Below, one piece after another: positions 14,547 to 22,926 of a stretch of DNA of 64,000 nt (position 1 is the first letter of the stretch; the number at the start of each line of letters is the position of its first letter). The DNA comes from JANOQP01 sp044227705 (GTDB lineage: Bacteria > Bacteroidota > Bacteroidia > Chitinophagales > Saprospiraceae), in the NCBI GenBank assembly GCA_044227705.1, contig JBGAWE010000001.1, positions 1-64,000 of the forward strand. Direction: 5' to 3'. Made by a program: the position numbers and the translations under genes. Below the pieces are notes generated by a model. It was not told the DNA's origin. It worked only from the letters and a program-made list of their open reading frames with translations, and made no database searches.

Positions 14547-16839
14547 AGTATGCTTCGATTTGCTCGTCGGTCGCTTTTGGCAGCTCGATTCGGATGCAGG
14601 TCTTGAAGCCCGGTGGTGGGCTGGCGACCGAGATTTCACCACCGTAGGACTGCACGATGTCAGACACAATTTTCAGCCCCAGACCGGAGCCGACAAACTC
14701 CCCCTCCTGCGGTGTGCGGCGGCTGGCGGGCATCGAGGTTGTCCAAAAAGGGCGGAAAATGCGCTCGCGGTCCTCGTCTAGAATGCCGTTCCCATTGTCG
14801 GAGAACTCGACGGCAACAATTGCCCCTTCCTCTCGCGCGGCGATGCGGATTTTGCCCTCTACCCTCGCTCTGGCGATGGCCTTAAGCGAGTTAGAGTAGA
14901 GGTTGAGGAAGATGGACACCCATTCAGAGGGATGCATGGGCAGCGTCAACAGGTCGTTGCCCACGAATTGTTCCTCGATGTCGATGGCCCTGCGCTTCTC
15001 GCTACGGTTGATGTTGCGGATGAACTTTTGGACGACCTCTTTTATGCTGATGTTTCGCCGCGCACGGCTGGTGTTCTCTTGTACCGTCTCGTCGAAATAT
15101 GAAGCGTATAGCTTAAAAGTGTCGAAGTTCTCGCGCAGTGCCCCGGCGATTTCCCGCATCCGCTCGTCGAGTGCCAGTTGTGCTAGTGCGTTGAGGTCGC
15201 CATCAAAGGCAGGGCTATAATGTCGGAACTCGTGTACAAACTCCCCAATGAACAGCCCCATCCCCGCCAACACCCGCAGCATAGCAATCTCGTCAAGCTG
15301 TTCTTCCAGCGTGCGCTCGATTTCATCGACCGTCTCTTTTAGCTCTTTGACGTTAAAACTGCTTTCGGCCGTTTTCTCGTTTTTACTGCCATCGCCGGAA
15401 GCCGTTGTTTCCTCGATGAAAAGCCGCAATTGCCGTAACCGTTCCTTTTGTGTCTTGTCGTCGTCGATTCGTTTTTGTCGCTGTTCGCGCTTTTTCCTGA
15501 ACTCGACCGTCGATTCGAGACGGCGGCGGCAACTTTGGAAAGCACTTTTGAGAAAGTCCTTCAAGTCCTCAAAGGAGTCGTTGTTCAAAAGCCCTTCGCG
15601 GCTGGAAGTCTCTTCGAACATCTGACCCGTTTCGTCCAGAATCTCGACAAAACCGAAAACGTTCTTGTTCGCAAAAGGAATCACGTCCCTCCCTCCCGAG
15701 GATGTGTAGCGCATATCGATGTCGAGCCAATCATCCCCAATCACTCCATATGGAGGTACCCGGAACCCGTTTCGATAAAGTCGAATGCCTCCCGCAATGT
15801 TCCCAAACTCGTTAGCCTGTTTGAGTTCCGAAGTGGTTATGCCAAATCCCTCCCCCTCATAATAGTCGATTCGGTTGTATATGAAGTAGTAGGCCTTGAA
15901 ATGTACGTTCGCCTTTCCCAAAAACTTGAAACGGCCGCCCGAATATCGTTCAGGCTCGATGACCATCAGGTTGTCCAGTGGCTTCAGTCCGAGACTCCGG
16001 CTTTCAATCGAACAATAACCCTCGCCCGATTGGTCTACGAACCCCTCGAAGAACGCCAGCGATTTCTCGAAAAAGGTCTTGTCAATATCCGACACAATCT
16101 CAACAATGCCGCCCGACACCTTTTGGCACTTCACCGAAAAGGACTCGTCTTCTTGCGAGGCAAAAACAACTTCACTCTTTTTAAGCCTGTCCGATAAATA
16201 AGCCGGCTGTAACAAGTCTGCGACATACCGGAACACCCGCCGAATCTCGGCCAACGTCCACCCCTCGCGCAGGTTCTCGATGGTCAGTGTAGTGCCCTGC
16301 GGCTTGGTCTTCGGCACCTCGCTCACCTTGTTGGCGATGGTCTGGATGTCGCTGTCGATGGCGTAGTCGGCCCAGTTGATGACGAGTTGCAGGGCGGTTT
16401 CGGAATAGGAGTCCTGCGTCGTGATGACCAGCCGCTGTCCGAGTCGGTGGGTGGCGAAGCGGCCGATACCCTTGCGCCCGGCCCGCTTGCGCTTGAAGCG
16501 CGGCGAGACTGGGGAGTGCACCTTGTCGGTGGAGGAGATGCGCATGAAGCCGTTGCGCAGCGAGGCCATGTCCATACCATGGCCGTTGTCCTCAATGGTG
16601 AGGGTGCCGCCCGCCCCGTCGGAGTCGATGAAGGAGAGGACGACCTCGGTTGCGTCGGCATCGTAGGCGTTCTTGACCAGTTCGCTGACGGCCGTTTCCT
16701 GCTTTCCAACCAACTCGCGACCCAGCCGATCGATTAGGCCTGCGTCGATGGTGAACTTGACCTTGTCCTTGTCGATTTGCTCCAGCTCGCGCTCCAAGTC
16801 GCGCATCTGGCGGAGGATTTCGTCGCGGTTTGTTTCCAT
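14539..16839 (-). CDS. Dual-GHKL ATPase with histidine-kinase-like C-terminus
   Basis: 766 aa, soluble. The N-terminal module resembles HSP90/MutL/MORC ATPases: ELVKNAYDAD (N-box, residues 54-63), IEDNGHGMDM (G1 box) and GRKGIGRFATHRLG (residues 121-134). A 300-residue middle region follows, then a coiled-coil helix (about 500-540). The segment GEFVHEFRHY looks like a kinase H-box with a candidate phospho-acceptor His. A second, kinase-type ATPase domain has NLYSNSLKAI, FSDNGNGI and GSGLGLKIV. Such a double head could couple a clamp-like sensor to phosphotransfer. The receiver protein overlaps its 3' end. It is the fourth gene of the operon, 12 bp behind the PP-loop gene. Confidence 0.8.
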   Translation of the reverse strand: METNRDEILRQMRDLERELEQIDKDKVKFTIDAGLIDRLGRELVGKQETAVSELVKNAYDADATEVVLSFIDSDGAGGTLTIEDNGHGMDMASLRNGFMRISSTDKVHSPVSPRFKRKRAGRKGIGRFATHRLGQRLVITTQDSYSETALQLVINWADYAIDSDIQTIANKVSEVPKTKPQGTTLTIENLREGWTLAEIRRVFRYVADLLQPAYLSDRLKKSEVVFASQEDESFSVKCQKVSGGIVEIVSDIDKTFFEKSLAFFEGFVDQSGEGYCSIESRSLGLKPLDNLMVIEPERYSGGRFKFLGKANVHFKAYYFIYNRIDYYEGEGFGITTSELKQANEFGNIAGGIRLYRNGFRVPPYGVIGDDWLDIDMRYTSSGGRDVIPFANKNVFGFVEILDETGQMFEETSSREGLLNNDSFEDLKDFLKSAFQSCRRRLESTVEFRKKREQRQKRIDDDKTQKERLRQLRLFIEETTASGDGSKNEKTAESSFNVKELKETVDEIERTLEEQLDEIAMLRVLAGMGLFIGEFVHEFRHYSPAFDGDLNALAQLALDERMREIAGALRENFDTFKLYASYFDETVQENTSRARRNISIKEVVQKFIRNINRSEKRRAIDIEEQFVGNDLLTLPMHPSEWVSIFLNLYSNSLKAIARARVEGKIRIAAREEGAIVAVEFSDNGNGILDEDRERIFRPFWTTSMPASRRTPQEGEFVGSGLGLKIVSDIVQSYGGEISVASPPPGFKTCIRIELPKATDEQIEAYYG

Positions 16840-16851
16840 GACGGCGTTCTT

Positions 16852-17967
16852 TTAAAGAAAACAGGCCAAGCAGCCCTCCTCCTCCTCCTCCTCGATTTTG
16901 TCGATGAGGTAGGGCGAGCTGGCGGCCTTTTTAATGGCCTTACCCGCCTCCGCTGCGAGGTGCTCTCGCTTGATTTGCTCGACGCGCTCTGGGCGGCTCA
17001 ACTCGGTGAGGCTCTCCTTGTTGCTCCATGCGTAGCCGTCCTTTTCGTATTCCATCGCTTTTTTGAACAGGCCGGGGTGCCGCTCAAGGAGCCAGACCCA
17101 TTCAATTCGCTGCTGGAAAAAACAGAAATAGCAGCCCGAGCGGCTGCGGGCGTAGTGGCCCTTTTGCCCGCCCGCTTGTACCGGCAGCTTCTCATAATAG
17201 TCCGGCACCCCCACACCACTCTCGCGCAGCAACTTGAAGATGTCCTCGCGGTCGAGCGATTCGTCGTTGTCTAGCAGCGGGAAGTCGGCCTCCTGTGCCA
17301 GCGGATAGCCCGTTGTTTTCAGAAAAGCGAAGACCAGCCGGTTGAAGCCCATCGTGTCGAGGTCGAGTAGCGATAACAGCTTCTGCGCTCGGCCAAAGTC
17401 CGGTTCGACAGGCCTGCCCAGCACTTCGAGGAAGCGGGCTGCCCGTTCGCCCAAAAACGCGCCGCTCGACAGGTCGAGCATCTGCTCGCGGCGGTCGTTG
17501 GCGAGGGCTTTGGCGATGACGTCCTCGCTCCATATGTTTCGGCGGAAGGGGAAGATGGACTGGATGTTGGCCCTCGTCGAGATGTAGCCCTCGCGCTCCT
17601 CGTCGCCCCGGATGCCGACGTAGGAGACAACCTGAGCATCGCCGACCCACTGCTCGAAAGGGTCTAGCTTCAACGCTCGCGTGCACCAGCGGATGTTGGA
17701 GGAGGGCAGGTAGCCACCCTTTTTTTCCAGAAAGTGGTCGAAAGGGTCTTGATGGCTGTTTGGCGCGGCCTTCAAGCGCACGATTTCCTTCCCCAAATAT
17801 CCCTCCAGTCGCTTCACGAGCTGATAAGTCTCTTCCAGCTCCTTGCCCGTGTCGCAGGTGTAATACTCGATGTCGAGCGAGGGGTGTCGCTGCTTGAGGT
17901 AAATAGCCAGCGCGGCACTGTCCTTGCCGCCCGAGATGCCCAGAACGTGCCTAACTTTTTTGGTCAT
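16852..17967 (-). CDS. PP-loop sulfurtransferase, PAPS-reductase/DndC-like
   Basis: 371 aa. The N-type ATP-pyrophosphatase loop ISGGKDSAAL (residues 11-20) is intact, with the PAPS-reductase features YYTCDTG (Cys38) and NIRWCTRALK (Cys95). Two further Cys pairs, C279/C282 in CYFC and C366/C369 in CLAC at the very C-terminus, could hold a 4Fe-4S cluster or relay sulfur. DndC (DNA phosphorothioation) and BREX type 4 BrxP are known members of this superfamily. No cysteine desulfurase (DndA/IscS) or other Dnd core gene is in the window, so sulfur would have to come from the host. It overlaps the upstream ATPase gene by 4 bp. Confidence 0.85.
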   Translation of the reverse strand: MTKKVRHVLGISGGKDSAALAIYLKQRHPSLDIEYYTCDTGKELEETYQLVKRLEGYLGKEIVRLKAAPNSHQDPFDHFLEKKGGYLPSSNIRWCTRALKLDPFEQWVGDAQVVSYVGIRGDEEREGYISTRANIQSIFPFRRNIWSEDVIAKALANDRREQMLDLSSGAFLGERAARFLEVLGRPVEPDFGRAQKLLSLLDLDTMGFNRLVFAFLKTTGYPLAQEADFPLLDNDESLDREDIFKLLRESGVGVPDYYEKLPVQAGGQKGHYARSRSGCYFCFFQQRIEWVWLLERHPGLFKKAMEYEKDGYAWSNKESLTELSRPERVEQIKREHLAAEAGKAIKKAASSPYLIDKIEEEEEEGCLACFL

Positions 17968-20900
17968 TTCTTTTTGAGAAGCTCTTTCAGTAGTCCCGCT
18001 AACGCGGCGATGTCGAGCGTTCGGTCGCCACCGAGGCGCGCGCGCAAGTCGGCCACAAGGTGGTCAATTTGTGCCCTTTTCTTTTTCGGGAAACGCACTA
18101 TCTGTCGCTCGATGGCCTCAAAGGAAGCAATCTCGAGGCCGAAGACCTCGTCTTTCTCATCGTCCGCGCCCGAGGCAGCGAGAGGGGCGAGGCTGTCGAG
18201 CTCCAGGACTGTCTGCTTGAGGCGGTCGAAGAGAAGCGGCTCCTCCTCGTCGCACAACTGTTCCAACGGTTTGCTGACAACCGCTTGTGCCAGCGAGCTA
18301 AGCCAAGCTTCGCGATTGTCAAGTTCGGAAAAAGCACGCTGTAAAAACGTCCGATGATGCGGTAGCAGCCGGTGCTGCGGGATGGCCCCGAACCGCTCGC
18401 TGAACCGTTCGCGGAATTTAGTGAACTCAATGTTTTCGTAAAAAACAGCCTCCTGCAAAAAGCCTTCGAACCGCTCGGCAAGCATCCCGAAGCACGAGCG
18501 CAGCTCCCGCACCGCCTCCTCCAGTCGCTTCGTGAACGCCTCAACGGCGGCCTCTGACGTTTTCAACTCGGTCAGCGAGGTGCCGAGCGCAGCGGGCAGG
18601 TCCTCGAAGAATGTCTTCTCTGGATCCTTCGAACGGGCTATGGCGTCACGCACGGCGATGCTCTCCTTTTTCAGCCGTCGGGTGTGCCTGGAGTAATCGG
18701 GCAGTGAGCGGTAGAAGCTCAAAAAGGGTCTGATGGTCTCAACAAACGCCTCCTTGCCTGGTTTGTCGGCCTCTTTTTGGCTCAAGAACCGACGGACGGC
18801 CCGGAACACCTCCAGCCGCACGCCCACAACGTCGAATGACTTCACCTCGAAGTCCGACGGCTTTCGGACGACGAGGTCGAGCGTGTCGTCCGTCAGCGCG
18901 GGGATGAAACCTGTTGGGCCGAAGAGGGCGAATTCGTCCCTTTTCAAAAAAAGGAAGGTTGGCAGCCAGAAATCGACCAGCCCCTGTTTGAGCTTGAAAG
19001 GCGGCCTGCCGAGCGAGCCGGTCAGCTCGGAGAGCCGTCGGCGGCCTGTCTTGGTCGATTCTAGGAAGCTTTCGCAGAAGTCCCACAGCGGCTCGAAGGA
19101 GCTTCCCGCTGCCGGGCGTGTGACCTCGGAGGGGCTTTGAGGGCTGGGGTGGAGACCAATTTCTTTCAACAAAGAAAGATATATTGCCCGTTCAGGCGGG
19201 AAGCGGTCGCCGCCGAGGCCCATCTCTGGGTCGTCCCAAGAGCTGGTCATTTTCTTTAGAAAGGCCCGTCTTGCTGTTTGGATTTGCGAGGAGAGTTTAG
19301 TACGGTTGACCAGTTCGTTCCTGAAAACGGGCGCACTGGGGTAGACCGAGCGGCAGATTTCGGAAAGCATCCGATTGAAAACCCGCTGGTTGCCGAGCCT
19401 AACGAGGCTGCCGTTGAAAAACCAAGACACTTCGCTTTTTTCTGAGAAAAGCTGATCGCGGACGCTATGCTCGAGTAGGTTTTCATGATGCCTTTGTATT
19501 GCGGTAAGCTCTCGCCGGGCGACCAGGTCTTCCACCGGAACCTGTTCAATGGCCTTTTTAGCCCGTTCCACTTCAAAGAGACGCTGCCGGACGGAGACTG
19601 GGTTCTTGAAAAGGCCATATAGGACTGCCTCTCTCTGTTCGGCAGACGCTTTTGCAACATCCGCTTCTATCAATTGGTCGTTGAAGACGAGTTGAACGAA
19701 TCCGTCGATGTCGCCCGATGGAACAAGCTTTTTGGTTGGCAGTGCATCGATTTTGAACTCGAAAACGCGAGGCGTTCCGGTTCGGAAGAAATGTTCGCGG
19801 GCAAAGACCGGTTCAAACAGAAATGTGCGGTTGAGCAGCGTGGCCATGTCCAAAAGCTCGCCTACACGGTCGGAGGCTCGGAGCAGCTCGCCGTCGAGGT
19901 CGAGGTCGGTGCCTTCGAATAGAACAAAGCGTCCCGCATACTTTCGATAGTGTATGATTTGAGCGCGTTGCAACAGCGCGAGCCGGGTTTCTGGGTTCTC
20001 TATCGAACAGCATAATTTCAGATATGAGTGCAAGAGCCTAGGCTCTAGCTTGACCCCAGAGGACGTGAAAAGTTGGAGCATGCCCACTATTTTCACCAAT
20101 TTGCGGCAGTCGGCCCCATGCTCTTCGGGGATTGTGCCATCAACTCGCTCGAGCGAGCTGCGGATGGCCGCCCACGTTAGGCGGTCGGTGTTATTTGGCG
20201 AGGCGAGGTGGGTGCCGAAGTGCCAAATGAGGTAGTCGTGTAAGTTGGCGAGGTTGAAAAAAGGGTTGCCCCTCCGGTCGAAGCGGCGAGGGCCAAGTCC
20301 TTCCTCGCCCTCCAAAAAGGAAAATAGTGAACGCTCGTTCTGTCCGTATCTCTGCAAAGCAAGAGCGGCGGCCGAAGCGGAGAACAGGTCGAGCGGAAAG
20401 AGTCTTTCGGCCAGGCTTCGGGGATTCTTGATGGGAAACGCGCCGCTTTCTTCAAAAAGCCGTGTCATTTCGTCCCATTTTTGGGGCAAGTCTTTCGAGG
20501 CTCCCCCTGAATGCGCGTCTCCCAGAAGTGGTTCGCGGCTTAACCGCTCTGCTGCCAGAAAGAGTAGCTGCTCAACCGGTTCGTTGAATGGGATTTCACG
20601 GAAGCGACCCTTGACCTTCGTCCATTCTACCCGTTCAGATTGACCGAGGCCATGCGCATATGCGTCGAAATTTTGGTGGAGCGTGGTTATGAGAAGGATA
20701 CGGTGTGAGGGATTGCCAACGAACTCGGCAAGCTGCTGCAAAAAATAGAGCTCGCGTTCGGGACTGTGTCGAGCTGCCCATTCAAGGAGCTTGCCCAGCT
20801 CGTCGATGAGGATTACAAGTAGCCCGTTGCCATCTTGGTTGAGTATGTGGTACTGGTGGAAAATTTCAGCAAAAAGCTCTTCGGGCGAAGTTGCAGTTGC

Positions 20901-21218
20901 GCCAGCGGGCATGAAGGCTTTAGAAAAAAAAGTCGTTGCTGCACCGAACTCGCCGGTTCCCTCGACGACATCTGTGTTCTGTCCACTCAACGGGCCGAGA
21001 TTGAAAACGGTGGCCCGACCGCGGAGGCTTTGCGAGAGTGCCCAAAGGAAGGCCGACTTGCCTGTGCCGTAGGAGCCAATGAGTGTGAAGTTGCGATAGC
21101 CCACCCCAAAATCGGCCACTATCTGGTTGGCGATTCGCTCGGTGTTGGGTGTCGGCAGGTAATCAAGCCTTCGGTCTCGGTCGCGTACAAGGTTGACGGA
21201 TGGGGCAAAGTCAGGCAT
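17964..21218 (-). CDS. Large P-loop ATPase of the defence-like operon
   Basis: 1084 aa. Walker A is IGSYGTGKSAFLWAL (about residue 47-61), Walker B is LLVILIDELGKLLEW and a sensor-like LLITTLHQNFDAYA follows. The C-terminal 700 residues are helical and charged, with a predicted coiled coil near 890-920. Size and layout recall the large ATPases of defence systems, such as BrxC-type proteins, which act as assembly or remodelling engines. No nuclease motif was seen. It overlaps the DUF4007-like gene by 8 bp and the PP-loop gene by 4 bp, so the three are co-translated. The exact family was not identified. Confidence 0.75.
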   Translation of the reverse strand: MPDFAPSVNLVRDRDRRLDYLPTPNTERIANQIVADFGVGYRNFTLIGSYGTGKSAFLWALSQSLRGRATVFNLGPLSGQNTDVVEGTGEFGAATTFFSKAFMPAGATATSPEELFAEIFHQYHILNQDGNGLLVILIDELGKLLEWAARHSPERELYFLQQLAEFVGNPSHRILLITTLHQNFDAYAHGLGQSERVEWTKVKGRFREIPFNEPVEQLLFLAAERLSREPLLGDAHSGGASKDLPQKWDEMTRLFEESGAFPIKNPRSLAERLFPLDLFSASAAALALQRYGQNERSLFSFLEGEEGLGPRRFDRRGNPFFNLANLHDYLIWHFGTHLASPNNTDRLTWAAIRSSLERVDGTIPEEHGADCRKLVKIVGMLQLFTSSGVKLEPRLLHSYLKLCCSIENPETRLALLQRAQIIHYRKYAGRFVLFEGTDLDLDGELLRASDRVGELLDMATLLNRTFLFEPVFAREHFFRTGTPRVFEFKIDALPTKKLVPSGDIDGFVQLVFNDQLIEADVAKASAEQREAVLYGLFKNPVSVRQRLFEVERAKKAIEQVPVEDLVARRELTAIQRHHENLLEHSVRDQLFSEKSEVSWFFNGSLVRLGNQRVFNRMLSEICRSVYPSAPVFRNELVNRTKLSSQIQTARRAFLKKMTSSWDDPEMGLGGDRFPPERAIYLSLLKEIGLHPSPQSPSEVTRPAAGSSFEPLWDFCESFLESTKTGRRRLSELTGSLGRPPFKLKQGLVDFWLPTFLFLKRDEFALFGPTGFIPALTDDTLDLVVRKPSDFEVKSFDVVGVRLEVFRAVRRFLSQKEADKPGKEAFVETIRPFLSFYRSLPDYSRHTRRLKKESIAVRDAIARSKDPEKTFFEDLPAALGTSLTELKTSEAAVEAFTKRLEEAVRELRSCFGMLAERFEGFLQEAVFYENIEFTKFRERFSERFGAIPQHRLLPHHRTFLQRAFSELDNREAWLSSLAQAVVSKPLEQLCDEEEPLLFDRLKQTVLELDSLAPLAASGADDEKDEVFGLEIASFEAIERQIVRFPKKKRAQIDHLVADLRARLGGDRTLDIAALAGLLKELLKKK

Positions 21219-22089
21219 TATTGTGTCCGTTCAAGATGGTGAATGAGTCGGGCTTTTCACGGAACTGTAGCTCACGCACCCCCGCGTTCTCGCTAAACAC
21301 GAGGAGGCTCGGCCAATCGGTGGCCAATCGTTCTATTTTCCGTAAAAGGCCAGCTCGATTGATGGCAAAGATGCTACCAGGGCTGTCTGTCCCGGTAGCG
21401 ATAGAATCGAAGTTAACCGAGAGGCCGATGCGCTCGTCATCAAGCAAGGCAAAAAGTAGTGCTTCATTGGGCATTTCGTCACGCTCGGTGTCTGCGATTT
21501 GAAACACTGATTTGCGGTCAGAACGGCTTCCGCATGGAGAAAGTAGTCGCAGGTCCGAGAGCAAGCCAGAAAGCACTTCCTCTCGGTCAGTTACTGGATC
21601 AGGGGCAATGTATAGCTTGCAAAACACCTCGAAATCAGCCCTTGCGGTGTTGGCATTGAAGGATATAGGCCAGCCGTTGTTGGTCTTTTCTTCGACGAGG
21701 CGGATGAAATTGGTTTCGTCGAATTCCAGATGCCGACGGCGCAACTCGTTAAAAACGAGGGAGTATGTTGCGGCGTAACCCGTTCGGATGAGTCGATGAT
21801 GCAATAGCCAAAGCGTCAATTCATCTTCCAAAAAAGGGTCGAGGCCGTCGTCGGAGAGGAGCATTCTTGAGAAACGGGTCAAGTTGCCTTCCATGTCGAG
21901 TAGTCCGAAAGCTCGCATCCAGAAGCGGATAGAAGCGACCATGTTCTTACCCACGCCAAGTTCGACAACGGCTGACTCCGTGGAAAAAGACCCTTGTTTC
22001 TGTACAAAATCGAACCCCTTTTTTAGCCAGAGGGCGCGACACTGGAAGGACCCGTGACCAGATAAGACGGGCTTGAGAGCGAGATTCAT
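21211..22089 (-). CDS. DUF4007-like protein, first gene of operon
   Basis: 292 aa. It opens with a SGHGSFQCRALWLKKGFDF segment, then VELGVGKNMVASIRFWMRAF and TLWLLHHRLI, the signature I associate with DUF4007. Proteins of this family are, from memory, often found beside PAPS-reductase-like genes in defence islands. Residues 15-70 look like a winged-helix-type domain and may bind DNA. The start at 22089 is followed by no competing ATG. It heads the operon, with only a short region before the res-like site of the resolvase; an inverted repeat GGTCG-N8-CGACC at 22112-22129 might be an operator. Confidence 0.7.
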   Translation of the reverse strand: MNLALKPVLSGHGSFQCRALWLKKGFDFVQKQGSFSTESAVVELGVGKNMVASIRFWMRAFGLLDMEGNLTRFSRMLLSDDGLDPFLEDELTLWLLHHRLIRTGYAATYSLVFNELRRRHLEFDETNFIRLVEEKTNNGWPISFNANTARADFEVFCKLYIAPDPVTDREEVLSGLLSDLRLLSPCGSRSDRKSVFQIADTERDEMPNEALLFALLDDERIGLSVNFDSIATGTDSPGSIFAINRAGLLRKIERLATDWPSLLVFSENAGVRELQFREKPDSFTILNGHNNA

Positions 22090-22179
22090 GAGTCATGAAG
22101 ATTGGGGCTAAGGTCGTTTCTAAGCGACCAAACCGGCTCAATATTTCTGAAGCCGATGAAAATGCCTGTGAATGCAGTA

Positions 22180-22359
22180 GGCCTTGGTTTACAAAAACCT
22201 CCGTTTTTTTGCTCCAGTCTTCCCGCGCCGGAGACATCGAGGCGATTTTGGAATTGCTAGGCGCACCTCCCGCCCCCGACAGAAAAAAACTGGTTTACAA
22301 AAACAAGTTCTACTTTATTTTCATCAGCACCGTTTATTTGCCGAAAGTGCTGCTTTCCT
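22180..22359. other. res: res-like site upstream of resolvase (unit 1)
   Basis: GGTTTACAAAAAC occurs twice as direct repeats (22186-22198 and 22292-22304), 106 bp apart, next to the resolvase gene. Near the start codon an inverted repeat, AGCAC and GTGCT, flanks CGTTTATTTGCCGAAA. The whole stretch is conserved before the second resolvase (51727-51902) with the same spacing to within one base. This layout fits a multi-subsite res. Confidence 0.5.
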
Positions 22360-22926
22360 ATGAAACTTGGCTACGCCCGCGTCTCGACCCGGGACCAGAA
22401 CCTTTCGCTCCAGCTCGATGCCCTGCGCCGGGCGGGCTGTGACGACACCTATATATATATGGAGCAGGTGAGCGGGGCGAGCAAGGACCGGCCCGAGCTT
22501 CAGCGGATGCTGGGTCAGCTTCGGTCGGGCGACGTGGTCGTGGTGTGGAAGCTCGACCGGCTCGGCCGCTCGCTGGCCGACTTGATACGCCTCGTCGAGG
22601 AGATACAGGAAAAGGGCGCGGGCCTCCAGAGCCTAAATGACAGCATCGACACCACCACCCCGCAGGGGAAGCTGACCTTCCACATCTTCGCGGCGATGGC
22701 CGAGTTCGAGCGGGAGATTATCCGGGAACGCACCCATGCCGGGCTTGAGTCTGCCCGCGCTCGCGGGCGAAAGGGCGGCCGTCCGCCGGGGCTGACGAAA
22801 GAGGCGCAGATAAAGGCCGCAGCGGCCGTCTCGCTGTACAACCAGAAAATGCCGGTCGCGGAGATTTGTCGGATACTCTCCCTTTCCAAGAGGACGCTTT
22901 ATAAGTACTTAAAAGCTCAAGCCTAA
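22360..22926 (+). CDS. Serine recombinase, Tn3-resolvase/invertase type (unit 1)
   Basis: 188 aa. It opens MKLGYARVSTRDQNLSLQ with the nucleophile Ser in YARVSTRDQ, followed by the conserved VVWKLDRLGRSLADL and TFHIFAAMAEFEREIIRERT stretches, and a C-terminal helix-turn-helix (AEICRILSLSKRTLYKYL). It resolves multimers or cointegrates by recombining two directly repeated res sites, or inverts DNA. The second copy at 51903-52475 is almost identical. The stop overlaps the 3' end of the convergent secreted-protein gene by 4 bp. Confidence 0.95.
   Translation: MKLGYARVSTRDQNLSLQLDALRRAGCDDTYIYMEQVSGASKDRPELQRMLGQLRSGDVVVVWKLDRLGRSLADLIRLVEEIQEKGAGLQSLNDSIDTTTPQGKLTFHIFAAMAEFEREIIRERTHAGLESARARGRKGGRPPGLTKEAQIKAAAAVSLYNQKMPVAEICRILSLSKRTLYKYLKAQA

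Noticed and set aside
12688..22089. Assignment as a canonical Dnd or BREX system
   Set aside because: Only the PP-loop protein and a large ATPase resemble those systems; core genes such as dndD, dndE, pglZ and brxL are missing.
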